The translations under genes were made by a program, and so were the position numbers. Below, in pieces: positions 1 to 5,608 of a stretch of 6,462 nucleotides of DNA. The DNA is from CAZRZN01 sp964604565 (GTDB lineage: Bacteria; Pseudomonadota; Alphaproteobacteria; Rhodobacterales; Rhodobacteraceae), in the NCBI GenBank assembly GCA_964604565.1, contig CAZRZN010000243.1, positions 1-6,462 of the forward strand. Direction: 5' to 3'. Position 1 is the first letter of the stretch; every line of letters begins with the position of its first letter. The notes beneath the pieces were generated by a model, which did no database searches, was not told where the DNA came from, and saw only the letters and a list, made by a program, of their open reading frames with translations.

Positions 1-153
1 AACGGCCCCCTGCCCGCCTCCGATCCCGCAGCGACGGTCGACATTCGCTGTTGCACTTCGGCATGGGGTCGCCGTGGGCCCCCATGGCGCGGGCCGACCC
101 GACCACCGGGACGGTCTGTTGCCCCACGTTGGCCGACCCGCAGGAACATGCCG
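1..153. other. Flank downstream of ssd; possible 3' end of a convergent gene
   Basis: No gene is identified with confidence here. On the + strand the frame starting at position 3 is open to a TGA at 180-182, which would overlap the ssd 3' end by 29 bp. In the 30 codons from 60 to 149 I count 27 third positions that are G or C, against about 19 first positions and 21 second positions, which is the bias expected of a coding frame in this genome. The reading continues leftwards less convincingly in that frame; between 1 and about 48 frame 1 looks better. The visible peptide, roughly LLHFGMGSPWAPMARADP and onward, matches no family I recognise. A minus-strand frame starting at ATG 149 is also open to the edge, but its peptide is rich in Arg and Gly and does not resemble an aminotransferase start. 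I see no intrinsic terminator with a T-run for ssd. Confidence 0.25.
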
Positions 154-1641
154 TCAGCCCCAATCGCGGCAGAGATACTTGATCTCCGTGAACGCCTCCA
201 ATCCGGATCGCGCGCCTTCGCGCGCGAGGCCCGATTGCTTCATCCCGCCGAAGGGGATCGGCGCGCCTGTGACTTTGGTGCGGTTCACCGCAACCATGCC
301 GAATTGCAGCGCCCGGCTGAGCCGGTAGATGCGGCGCGGATCCTTGCAATGCAGATAGGCCACCAGCCCGTATTCGGTGGCATTGGCGCGGGTCACGGCC
401 TCTTCCTCCGTGTCGAAGGGGGCGATTGCGGCCACGGGACCAAAGGTTTCCTCGGCAAATATCTTGGCCTCTGCCGGCACATCGACCAGGACCGTCGGCT
501 CATAGAACAGGGGGCCAAGCGACGTTGACCGGTTCCCGCCGGTGACGCAGCGCGCGCCCTTTTCCAGCGCATCGGCCACGTGATCCTCCTGTTTGACGAC
601 CGCATTCTCATTCATCAGCGGGCCAAGGTCGCAATCGTCCACGCCACGGCCAAGCGTCAACTCCTTGGTGCGGGCCGCAAAACGCTCGCAGAACTCCTCG
701 TAGATCGGGCGCTCTACCAGAAAGCGGTTGGCACCCAGACAATCCTGCCCTGTCGTCGCGAACTTGGCCTTGATCGCTTCATCAACGGCGCGGTCCAGAT
801 CGCAATCGGCGAACACCAGAAACGGTGCATGTCCGCCCAATTCCAGCACAAGACGTTTGACCGTATCGGCGGACCGGCGGTAAAGCAGCCGACCGATTTC
901 GGTCGACCCGGTAAAGGACAGCGCCCGCACCCGGCTGTCGGTCAGCCACGGCTCCACAACGTCGGGTGCGACGCCTGTGACAACGTTCACAACGCCCGCG
1001 GGAAGGCCCGCCCGGTCGGCCAGCTCTGCCAGCGCAAGGGCCGAATAGGGTGTTTCCGCCGAGGGGTGGATGATGACGGTGCACCCCGCCGCAAGCGCCG
1101 CCGCCGCCTTGCGGGTGATCATGGCGGAGGGAAAGTTCCACGGCGTGATCAGCGCGGCTACGCCCACGGGTTCGCGCCACAACTCCATCTCCGCATCGGG
1201 CAGATGAGAGGTCACGCCCTCGATATTGGGGCGCTTGGCCTCTTCGGAATAAAACTCCAGAAACGCCGCCGCGTAGTCGATTTCGCCGCGCGCTTCGGAC
1301 AGGGGCTTGCCCTGTTCGATGGTCATGATCTGGGCCAGATCCTCCCGGTGGGCGATCATCAGGTCGAACCACGCCCGCAGCAGGCGTGCGCGCTCCTGCG
1401 GGAGCAGACCGGACCAGGCGGGAAAGGCCCCGTCGCCCGCGTCGACCGCCGCGGCACTGTCCGTCCCGGACATCTGGGCCACTTCGCCGATCGTTTTTCC
1501 GTCTGCCGGATCAGTCACCTCAAAGGTATCGCCAGATTCCGCACCGACCCAACGGCCATTGATGTAGGAAAAGCTTCTGAAAAGTTTCGCGTCCGAAAGA
1601 GTGATGCCCTTTGGGCGGCCAAGCAAGGCGTTGAGAGCCAT
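154..1641 (-). CDS. ssd: NAD(P)-dependent aldehyde dehydrogenase of the succinate-semialdehyde dehydrogenase group, probable aspartate-semialdehyde dehydrogenase Ssd
   Basis: A cytosolic aldehyde dehydrogenase of 495 residues, close to the usual family length (E. coli GabD has 482). Family landmarks in order: YAAAFLEFYSEEAKR (typical of the GabD group) at about 124-138, the ITPWNFPSAMITRK segment with oxyanion-hole Asn169, the cofactor loop SFTGSTEIG at about 242-250, LELGG with general base Glu267, the nucleophile Cys301 in TTGQDCLGANR, EETFGP with Glu398, and PFGGMKQSG near the end. Compared with GabD, the cofactor-site Lys is His192, the substrate-binding Arg six residues before the nucleophile is Ala295, and the second redox Cys is Gly303. 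In the known ectoine pathway Ssd oxidises L-aspartate-beta-semialdehyde to L-aspartate, and the altered pocket fits that better than succinate semialdehyde. I chose ATG 1641 because AGGA lies 7 nt upstream; an in-frame ATG at 1689 would add 16 residues. It lies 117 bp downstream of asnC on the same strand. The aldehyde dehydrogenase call is firm; the substrate is inferred from context. Confidence 0.9.
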   Translation of the reverse strand: MALNALLGRPKGITLSDAKLFRSFSYINGRWVGAESGDTFEVTDPADGKTIGEVAQMSGTDSAAAVDAGDGAFPAWSGLLPQERARLLRAWFDLMIAHREDLAQIMTIEQGKPLSEARGEIDYAAAFLEFYSEEAKRPNIEGVTSHLPDAEMELWREPVGVAALITPWNFPSAMITRKAAAALAAGCTVIIHPSAETPYSALALAELADRAGLPAGVVNVVTGVAPDVVEPWLTDSRVRALSFTGSTEIGRLLYRRSADTVKRLVLELGGHAPFLVFADCDLDRAVDEAIKAKFATTGQDCLGANRFLVERPIYEEFCERFAARTKELTLGRGVDDCDLGPLMNENAVVKQEDHVADALEKGARCVTGGNRSTSLGPLFYEPTVLVDVPAEAKIFAEETFGPVAAIAPFDTEEEAVTRANATEYGLVAYLHCKDPRRIYRLSRALQFGMVAVNRTKVTGAPIPFGGMKQSGLAREGARSGLEAFTEIKYLCRDWG

Positions 1642-1758
1642 GATGATGTCCTGCAAGTTCGAGTGGGTTTTGCCCATACTACGCGGCACATCGCAGAGGG
1701 TTCCCTTGAATCCGGGTCCGGCAGCAGAGGCTTTGTCTTAAAACATGGGCCGGGACGG
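1642..1758 (-). other. asnC-ssd intergenic gap
   Basis: These 117 bp separate the asnC stop (TGA, 1761-1759) from the preferred ssd start. I see no clear hairpin followed by a T-run and no convincing -35/-10 pair on the minus strand, so co-transcription from the asnC promoter is the simplest reading. An ssd-specific promoter cannot be excluded. Confidence 0.35.
1649..1652 (-). promoter_or_regulatory. Ribosome binding site deciding the ssd start
   Basis: AGGA on the minus strand (TCCT on the + strand) sits 7 nt before ATG 1641. This favours the shorter protein, beginning MALNALL, over the ATG at 1689. Confidence 0.6.
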
Positions 1759-2247
1759 TCAATCCGTCTGCGGGCCAAGCAATGCCGCCAAAGGCGGCGC
1801 CAAGGATTTCACGGTCTTGGTCACGATGTAGGTGAAATATCGGCTGAGCCCGATACGTGCCTCAAGAAGCTCGTCTATCATCCTCTGGTAGCTGTTGATG
1901 TCTGACGTCACGACCTGCAACAGGTAATCCACGCCGCCGCCGATGGCCCAGCATCCGATGATCTCGTCCCGTTGCCCGACCGCGTTTTCGAAGATGCGAA
2001 AGCTGCTGGCCTGATGGCTTTCCAATTCGACGACTACAAAAACGACAACATGCGCCGCCACCTGAGCAAGGTCGAACTCCGCCTTGTAACCCTTTATCAG
2101 TCCGGCACTTTCCAGCCGCTTCAGGCGTTCCCAGCAGGGCGAGGCGGACAGGTTCACACGTTTGGCAAGCTCAGCCTTGGAAATACGCCCCTCTGTCGAG
2201 AGGATGCGCAGGATCTGGATGTCACGGGGATCGAGTTGCAAGGCCAC
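1759..2247 (-). CDS. asnC: Lrp/AsnC-family transcriptional regulator
   Basis: A 162-residue Lrp/AsnC regulator, of typical family length. Residues 4-63 form the winged helix-turn-helix: LDPRDIQILRIL opens it and the recognition helix region is LSASPCWERLKRLE at about 33-46. Residues 66-145 form the RAM (ligand-sensing, oligomerising) domain, with the glycine-rich turn AIGGGVDYLLQV at 101-112 where amino-acid effectors bind in this family. In R. pomeroyi an asnC gene belongs to the ectoine catabolic cluster and is thought to act as an additional feed-forward regulator; the ligand here is unknown. The start is GTG at 2247: an in-frame TGA lies at 2280-2278 with no ATG between, and the peptide start VALQLDPRD suits the family. 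No Shine-Dalgarno sequence is visible before it. The gene is divergent from enuR and followed by ssd on the same strand. The family call is firm; the role is inferred from neighbours. Confidence 0.92.
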   Translation of the reverse strand: MALQLDPRDIQILRILSTEGRISKAELAKRVNLSASPCWERLKRLESAGLIKGYKAEFDLAQVAAHVVVFVVVELESHQASSFRIFENAVGQRDEIIGCWAIGGGVDYLLQVVTSDINSYQRMIDELLEARIGLSRYFTYIVTKTVKSLAPPLAALLGPQTD

Positions 2248-2308
2248 AAATTCAACTAGAGACGTGGGAATGTCTTGTCAAACCATGCGCTGCCGCCACA
2301 ATTGACCC
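2248..2308. promoter_or_regulatory. Divergent asnC/enuR promoter region
   Basis: The 61 bp between two divergent starts hold overlapping -35-like boxes. Toward enuR: TTGTCA (2275-2280), a 16-bp spacer, then CACAAT (2297-2302; four of six to consensus), with the ATG at 2309 only 7 nt further on. Toward asnC: a perfect TTGACA (2281-2276), a 17-bp spacer, then the weak TAGTTG (2258-2253), with the GTG at 2247. The two -35 boxes share 2276-2280, so one polymerase would exclude the other. Neither start has a Shine-Dalgarno sequence, so short-leader or leaderless messages are possible. These are consensus matches by eye only. Confidence 0.4.
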
Positions 2309-3700
2309 ATGACAATGTGGCCCCCTCCGCGAGAAACGCTCGAACGCCCGGTCTATCATTCGCTGGCGCAGTCCCTGATGCGCGCGATCGACGCCGGGAT
2401 CGTAACGCCGGGCACCAAACTGCCGCCGCAACGCAGGCTTGCCTTCGATCTGGGGGTCAGCGTCCAGACCATCGGCCGCGCCTATGAGGAACTGACGCGC
2501 CTTGGCGTGATCTCGGGTCAGGTCGGGCGGGGCAGCTTCGTGCTTGCGAAACCGACGGATGCCACGATGCCCTGGCAAAGGCCCAGGCAGGGCGAAGACG
2601 TCGTGGATTGTTCGATGTTGCTGCCCGTGACCGGCCAGATCCAGACCGATCACATGTCGCGGGTGCTGCGGGAGATGGCCCGCGGCCTGCCGCAGGAGGT
2701 CCTGTTTTCCTTTCGCCCTCGGCAAGCCCTGCGGGATCACTGCGATCAGGCCCGCATCTGGCTTTCGGGATGCGGGCTGGACCTCGACGGGCCAGAGCGC
2801 ATCGTGCCGACCAACGGCAATACATCTGCCATGCTGTGCGCCTTGATGACGGTGGCCAATCCGGGGGACACCATCGTCGCCGAAAACATGGGGCATCACA
2901 CCCTGCCCCCCCTGACGTCCAGCCTCGGGCTGAAGCTTCAGGGACTGGAACTGGACGATCAGGGCATCCTTCCGGACGCCTTCGACCGGGCCTGCAGAAC
3001 AGGCTCGGTCAAGGCGCTGTTCGTGATGCCCGCCGGTCTTGGCCCGACGGCACATCTGATGGGAGCCGAACGCCGACAGGCGCTTGTGCAACTGGCCCGC
3101 AAGCATGATGTCTGGATCGTCGAGAACGACGCATGGGGACCGTTGCAGGAAAACAGGCTTCCGCCCATCGCAACGCTCGCGCCGGAGCGGACATTCTATT
3201 TCACCGGGTTGTCGAAATGCGTTCTGCCGGGATTGCGGATCGCGTGGCTTGTCACGCCCGGCTCGCACGTGCATGCCGCCCGCACGCGGCATCTTGTGAC
3301 AAGTTGGGTCGCAACCCCGCTGATGGCCGAGATTGCCAGCCGCTGGATCGCGGATGGCACGGCACAAGAACTGTTGCTCTGGCAACGCGCGCAACTGGAC
3401 CGCCGCCGAATGCTGGTCACACGCCTCTTGCAGGATCAGACACACCGGTTGTCCGCCGCCGGAATGCATGTCTGGCTCCCGCTTCCGAACCCTTGGCAGG
3501 AGGACAGGTTCGTCGCCGCCGCCCGCAGCGCCGGTGTCGCCGTAACAGGGGGCGCCCGCTTTGCCGTGGAGGGGGGCACGCACCGTGCGGGCGTCCGCAT
3601 CTGTCTTGGCGGGCCTTCGGAAGCAAGGCTTGAAACGGCGATAAAATCCCTTGTCCATCTGGTCAACGCAGATCCCGCAGCCGTTCTGCCAGACAATTGA
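2309..3700 (+). CDS. enuR: MocR-type (GntR winged helix plus PLP aminotransferase-like) regulator, probable ectoine utilisation repressor EnuR
   Basis: A 463-residue MocR/PdxR-type regulator. Residues about 13-79 form a GntR winged helix (PVYHSLAQSLMRAIDAG, then TKLPPQRRLAFDLGVSVQTI and GVISGQVGRGSFV). From about 97 on is a fold-type-I aminotransferase-like domain with the PLP-binding lysine Lys303 in TGLSKCVLPGLR, Asp274 in VENDAWGPL for the pyridine nitrogen, and a C-terminal Arg430 in AGVRICLGG where carboxylates dock in this fold. The usual NPTG-type motif reads LGPTAH at about 244-249, so the Asn that normally contacts PLP is absent; this suggests effector sensing rather than catalysis. 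R. pomeroyi EnuR has a PLP-binding Lys at nearly the same position and responds to the ectoine breakdown product ADABA. Identification as EnuR rests on the domain layout and on its place directly before uehABC. The start is ATG 2309 (2315 is a second in-frame ATG); neither has a Shine-Dalgarno. TauR-like relatives share the same architecture. Confidence 0.88.
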   Translation: MTMWPPPRETLERPVYHSLAQSLMRAIDAGIVTPGTKLPPQRRLAFDLGVSVQTIGRAYEELTRLGVISGQVGRGSFVLAKPTDATMPWQRPRQGEDVVDCSMLLPVTGQIQTDHMSRVLREMARGLPQEVLFSFRPRQALRDHCDQARIWLSGCGLDLDGPERIVPTNGNTSAMLCALMTVANPGDTIVAENMGHHTLPPLTSSLGLKLQGLELDDQGILPDAFDRACRTGSVKALFVMPAGLGPTAHLMGAERRQALVQLARKHDVWIVENDAWGPLQENRLPPIATLAPERTFYFTGLSKCVLPGLRIAWLVTPGSHVHAARTRHLVTSWVATPLMAEIASRWIADGTAQELLLWQRAQLDRRRMLVTRLLQDQTHRLSAAGMHVWLPLPNPWQEDRFVAAARSAGVAVTGGARFAVEGGTHRAGVRICLGGPSEARLETAIKSLVHLVNADPAAVLPDN

Positions 3701-3738
3701 GCAGGGGGTGCAGACCTGTGCCTGACACAGCTTCTCAA

Positions 3739-3772
3739 ATTGTACTGGTTCAAAATATGAATTGACTTGGTT
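3739..3772 (+). repeat. Two-copy direct repeat, 22-bp period; candidate EnuR operator
   Basis: The copies are ATTGTACTGGTT (3739-3750) and ATTGACTTGGTT (3761-3772), nine of twelve positions identical, offset by 22 bp or about two helical turns. Several MocR regulators (GabR, PdxR, TauR) bind directly repeated half-sites, so this position upstream of uehA and next to a MocR gene suggests an operator. The repeat flanks the possible -10 TATGAA, which would suit repression. Not proven: both the promoter and the regulator match are inferred. Confidence 0.4.
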
Positions 3773-3808
3773 TTCCGCCTTCTCGACGGTCGATGTATCG
3801 AGGGGATA

Positions 3809-3841
3809 GACCGTGCAGCCCATTGGCCCGGCGTCACGGTC
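3809..3841. repeat. Perfect 7-bp inverted repeat in the uehA leader
   Basis: GACCGTG (3809-3815) and CACGGTC (3835-3841) are exact reverse complements separated by 19 nt. It could be an mRNA stem-loop in the long uehA leader or a dyad binding site, for example for the Lrp/AsnC regulator next door. A 7-bp match in a GC-rich 230-bp region is not rare enough to exclude chance. Confidence 0.3.
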
Positions 3842-3934
3842 CTGCCGCACTGCCCGCTGACGACCGCGTCGACATCCGGCGCAGCCGATCGAAAGACAGT
3901 GACCGACACTCCGCACAACAGAGAGGGAAAACAC

Positions 3935-4939
3935 ATGAAAATCACGAAAATTCTTGCCGGAACGGCGATGCTCGCCTTGATGTCCACCGCTGCGGCAGCG
4001 GACACGTGGCGCTACGCGTTCGAAGAGTCGCTGACGGACGTGCAGGGACAATTCGCCCAGAAATTCAAGGAATATGTCGAGGCCAACTCCGACCACCAGA
4101 TCCAGTTGTTCCCCTTTGGAACGCTGGGGGAATCGGCCGACATCATGGAACAGGCCCAGGCGGGCATCCTGCAGTTCGTCAACCAGTCGCCCGGGTTCAC
4201 CGGCGCGCTGATCCCTGAGGCACAGGTGTTCTTCGTGCCTTATCTGCTGCCCACCGATCAGGACCAGCTGGCGAAGTTCTTCCGCGAGAGCGAGGCGATC
4301 AACGAGGACTTCCAGAGCCTTTATGCCGATCAGGGCCTTGAGCTGCTCCAGATGTATCCGGAGGGCGAGGTCGCCATGACGACCAAGGAGCCCGTGCAGA
4401 CCTGCACCGATCTCAACGAGGTCAAGTTCCGCGTCATGACGAACCCGCTGCTGGTCGAAAGCTATCAGGCCTTCGGCGCGACACCGACTCCCCTGCCATG
4501 GGGCGAGGTCTACGGCGGTCTCCAGACCAACATCATCCAGGGACAGGAAAATCCGACCTTCTTCCTGTATTCGACAAAGATGTATGAGGTGACGGATTAC
4601 ATCACCTATACAGGGCACAGCAACTTCACCACGGCCTTGATGGCAAACCTCGATTTCTACGAAGGCCTGCCCGACGAGGACAAGATGGTGATCCAGGATG
4701 CCACGGACGCGGCCTATGACTTCATCATCGACTACCAGTCCGAACTGGCGGAGACGGAGCTTGCCAAGATCATGGAAGCCAAGCCAGAGATGACCGTCAC
4801 GGTTCTGTCCGAGGAAGAGCGTGCCTGCTTCAAGGAAGCCGCGAAGGAGGTCGAGGCCAAGTTCATCGAGATGACCGGCGACACCGGTGCGGCCATTCTC
4901 GAACAGATGAAGGCGGATCTCGCCGCGGCGGCCGAATAA
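3935..4939 (+). CDS. uehA: TRAP transporter periplasmic ectoine/5-hydroxyectoine-binding protein UehA
   Basis: A 334-residue DctP-family solute-binding protein. Residues 1-22 are a signal peptide (positive MKITK, hydrophobic core, TAAAA before the mature start DTWRYAF), so it acts in the periplasm and delivers ligand to UehBC. The mature protein closely follows what I remember of Ruegeria UehA and Halomonas TeaA: NSDHQIQLFPFGTLGES at 51-67, ILQFVNQSPGFTG at 78-90, FRVMTNPLLVES at 165-176, TPTPLPWGEVYGGLQTN at 183-199 and GQENPTFF at 203-210. Glu31, Arg166 and Asn206 align with the TeaA residues I recall as contacting ectoine (Glu9, Arg169, Asn209). Arg166 is the family-wide carboxylate-binding arginine. 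The ATG at 3935 is chosen because it begins the signal peptide and has GAGGG 7 nt upstream. It is first gene of uehABC and is followed by a strong intergenic hairpin. Confidence in the TRAP family is near certain; the ectoine specificity is strong from sequence and neighbours. Confidence 0.95.
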   Translation: MKITKILAGTAMLALMSTAAAADTWRYAFEESLTDVQGQFAQKFKEYVEANSDHQIQLFPFGTLGESADIMEQAQAGILQFVNQSPGFTGALIPEAQVFFVPYLLPTDQDQLAKFFRESEAINEDFQSLYADQGLELLQMYPEGEVAMTTKEPVQTCTDLNEVKFRVMTNPLLVESYQAFGATPTPLPWGEVYGGLQTNIIQGQENPTFFLYSTKMYEVTDYITYTGHSNFTTALMANLDFYEGLPDEDKMVIQDATDAAYDFIIDYQSELAETELAKIMEAKPEMTVTVLSEEERACFKEAAKEVEAKFIEMTGDTGAAILEQMKADLAAAAE

Positions 4940-4957
4940 GCGCCGAAACTCTTGCGA

Positions 4958-4985
4958 TCCCCGGCGGGCGACCGCTCGCCGGGGA
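4958..4985 (+). other. Strong stem-loop between uehA and uehB
   Basis: TCCCCGGCG (4958-4966) pairs perfectly with CGCCGGGGA (4977-4985). The stem can extend by a G-U and two G-C pairs to about 12 bp around a GACC loop. No T-run follows, so a classical intrinsic terminator is unlikely; the more likely role is protecting the 3' end of a processed uehA message, or partial attenuation, giving more binding protein than permease. Confidence 0.6.
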
Positions 4986-5002
4986 CGTCTTCTTCGCGAC
5001 GT

Positions 5003-5009
5003 GAAGGGA
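5003..5009 (+). promoter_or_regulatory. Ribosome binding site supporting a TTG start for uehB
   Basis: GAAGGGA at 5003-5009 (AAGGGAG at 5004-5010) lies about 6-7 nt before TTG 5017. A small inverted repeat (ACGTC 4985-4989, GACGT 4998-5002) ends right at it, and CTTC tracts at 4989-4995 could pair with its GAAG, so structure may tune initiation. Confidence 0.55.
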
Positions 5010-5016
5010 GCCGACC

Positions 5017-5595
5017 TTGGCCGACAAGTCTTCCACCTCCGAACATGCCTCCAGTCTGCCAGGCATCCTTGGTACCATCGACAGTCTGATCTCGCGCATC
5101 GAATCCATCGTGCTTGCGGCGGGCGTCCTCTTGATGGCCACCAACACCATCGCGAATGTCATCGGCCGCTTCGTGTTTCAAAGCAGTCTGTTCTTTTCCG
5201 AAGAACTGAACCGGATCCTGATCATCCTGATCACCTTTGCGGGCATCAGCTACGCCGCGCGGCAGGGTCGGCACATCCGGATGTCGGCGATCTATGACAC
5301 CATGCCGCCGCGCGCGCGGAAGGTCATGATGATCGTCATTTCGCTGATCACATGCGTCTTCATGTTCGGCCTCTGCTATTATTCGATCACCTACATCGGC
5401 ACGCAGGCGGGCCGTGGCCGTCTGCTGCCATCGCTTCAGATCCCGGTCTGGTGGACGCTCGTCTGGGTGCCTGTCGGGTTCTTCATGACCGGCATGCAGT
5501 ATCTGCTGACCGCCATCAAGAACATGACCGAAAAAGACATCTATCTCTCGACCAATGTGCTTGAGGGATATGACAACGACGAACTAGAGATCTGA
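5017..5595 (+). CDS. uehB: TRAP transporter small permease (DctQ family) UehB
   Basis: A 192-residue inner-membrane protein with four predicted hydrophobic segments at about 28-50, 67-83, 103-127 and 142-166, the standard DctQ layout. Family marks are ANVIGRFVF followed by SEELNRILIILITFAG at about 61-76 and the conserved ARQGRHIRM at 81-89. It pairs with UehC to form the membrane part of the transporter, which accepts ligand from UehA. The start is TTG at 5017: it has a well-placed ribosome site, whereas the next in-frame ATG would lie inside the first membrane segment. The acidic C-terminal tail (GYDNDELEI) is cytoplasmic in this family. The gene lies 77 bp after uehA, with a hairpin between, and 13 nt before uehC. 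Family is firm; substrate follows from UehA. Confidence 0.93.
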   Translation: MADKSSTSEHASSLPGILGTIDSLISRIESIVLAAGVLLMATNTIANVIGRFVFQSSLFFSEELNRILIILITFAGISYAARQGRHIRMSAIYDTMPPRARKVMMIVISLITCVFMFGLCYYSITYIGTQAGRGRLLPSLQIPVWWTLVWVPVGFFMTGMQYLLTAIKNMTEKDIYLSTNVLEGYDNDELEI

Positions 5596-5608
5596 GGAGA
5601 ACGGACCC

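Larger units (their letters stand above)
3701..3934 (+). promoter_or_regulatory. uehA upstream region
   Basis: This 234-bp gap separates the enuR stop from uehA. It starts with a short imperfect hairpin (CTGTG 3716-3720, CACAG 3726-3730, no T-run). An AT-rich island at 3731-3775, distinct from the GC-rich surroundings, carries the direct repeat and possible promoter elements: TTCTCA (3732-3737), an 18-bp spacer and TATGAA (3756-3761), four of six matches each. Downstream lies a GC-rich leader with an inverted repeat, ending in the uehA ribosome site GAGGG (3923-3927), 7 nt before the ATG. This is a candidate site for regulated transcription of uehABC separately from enuR. Confidence 0.45.

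Noticed and set aside
92..140. Exact 10-bp direct repeat GGCCGACCCG at 92-101 and 131-140
   Set aside because: It is short, GC-only apart from one base, and there are no further copies or mobile-element ends nearby; chance is sufficient.
1..149. Minus-strand frame from ATG 149 as the start of the atf aminotransferase
   Set aside because: The position just after the ssd stop is suggestive, but the peptide is Arg/Gly-rich, has no aminotransferase-like start and no clear ribosome site, and the opposite strand has the better coding bias.
1642..1689. Longer ssd start at ATG 1689
   Set aside because: The extra 16 residues precede the family's usual N-terminus, and the ATG at 1641 has AGGA at 7 nt. 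I keep it only as an alternative.
580..1905. A 441-codon open frame on the + strand opposite ssd and the end of asnC
   Set aside because: It lies antisense to the aldehyde dehydrogenase, whose catalytic motifs are all intact, and its low-complexity basic peptide has no family signature.
3716..3730. Hairpin CTGTG/CACAG after enuR as an intrinsic terminator
   Set aside because: The stem is only 5 bp and is followed by CTTCTCAAATT rather than a T-run, so it does not support a terminator call.
3767..3934. A 56-codon in-frame N-terminal extension of uehA from TTG 3767
   Set aside because: It would bury the signal peptide at residue 57. The ATG at 3935 has a good ribosome site and starts exactly at the signal sequence.
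2252..4618. A 788-codon open frame on the minus strand crossing enuR, the intergenic gap and part of uehA
   Set aside because: It is antisense to two genes with clear domains and signature residues. Its peptide is rich in His, Arg, Gly and Gln with no recognisable domain, as is usual for shadow frames in GC-rich DNA.
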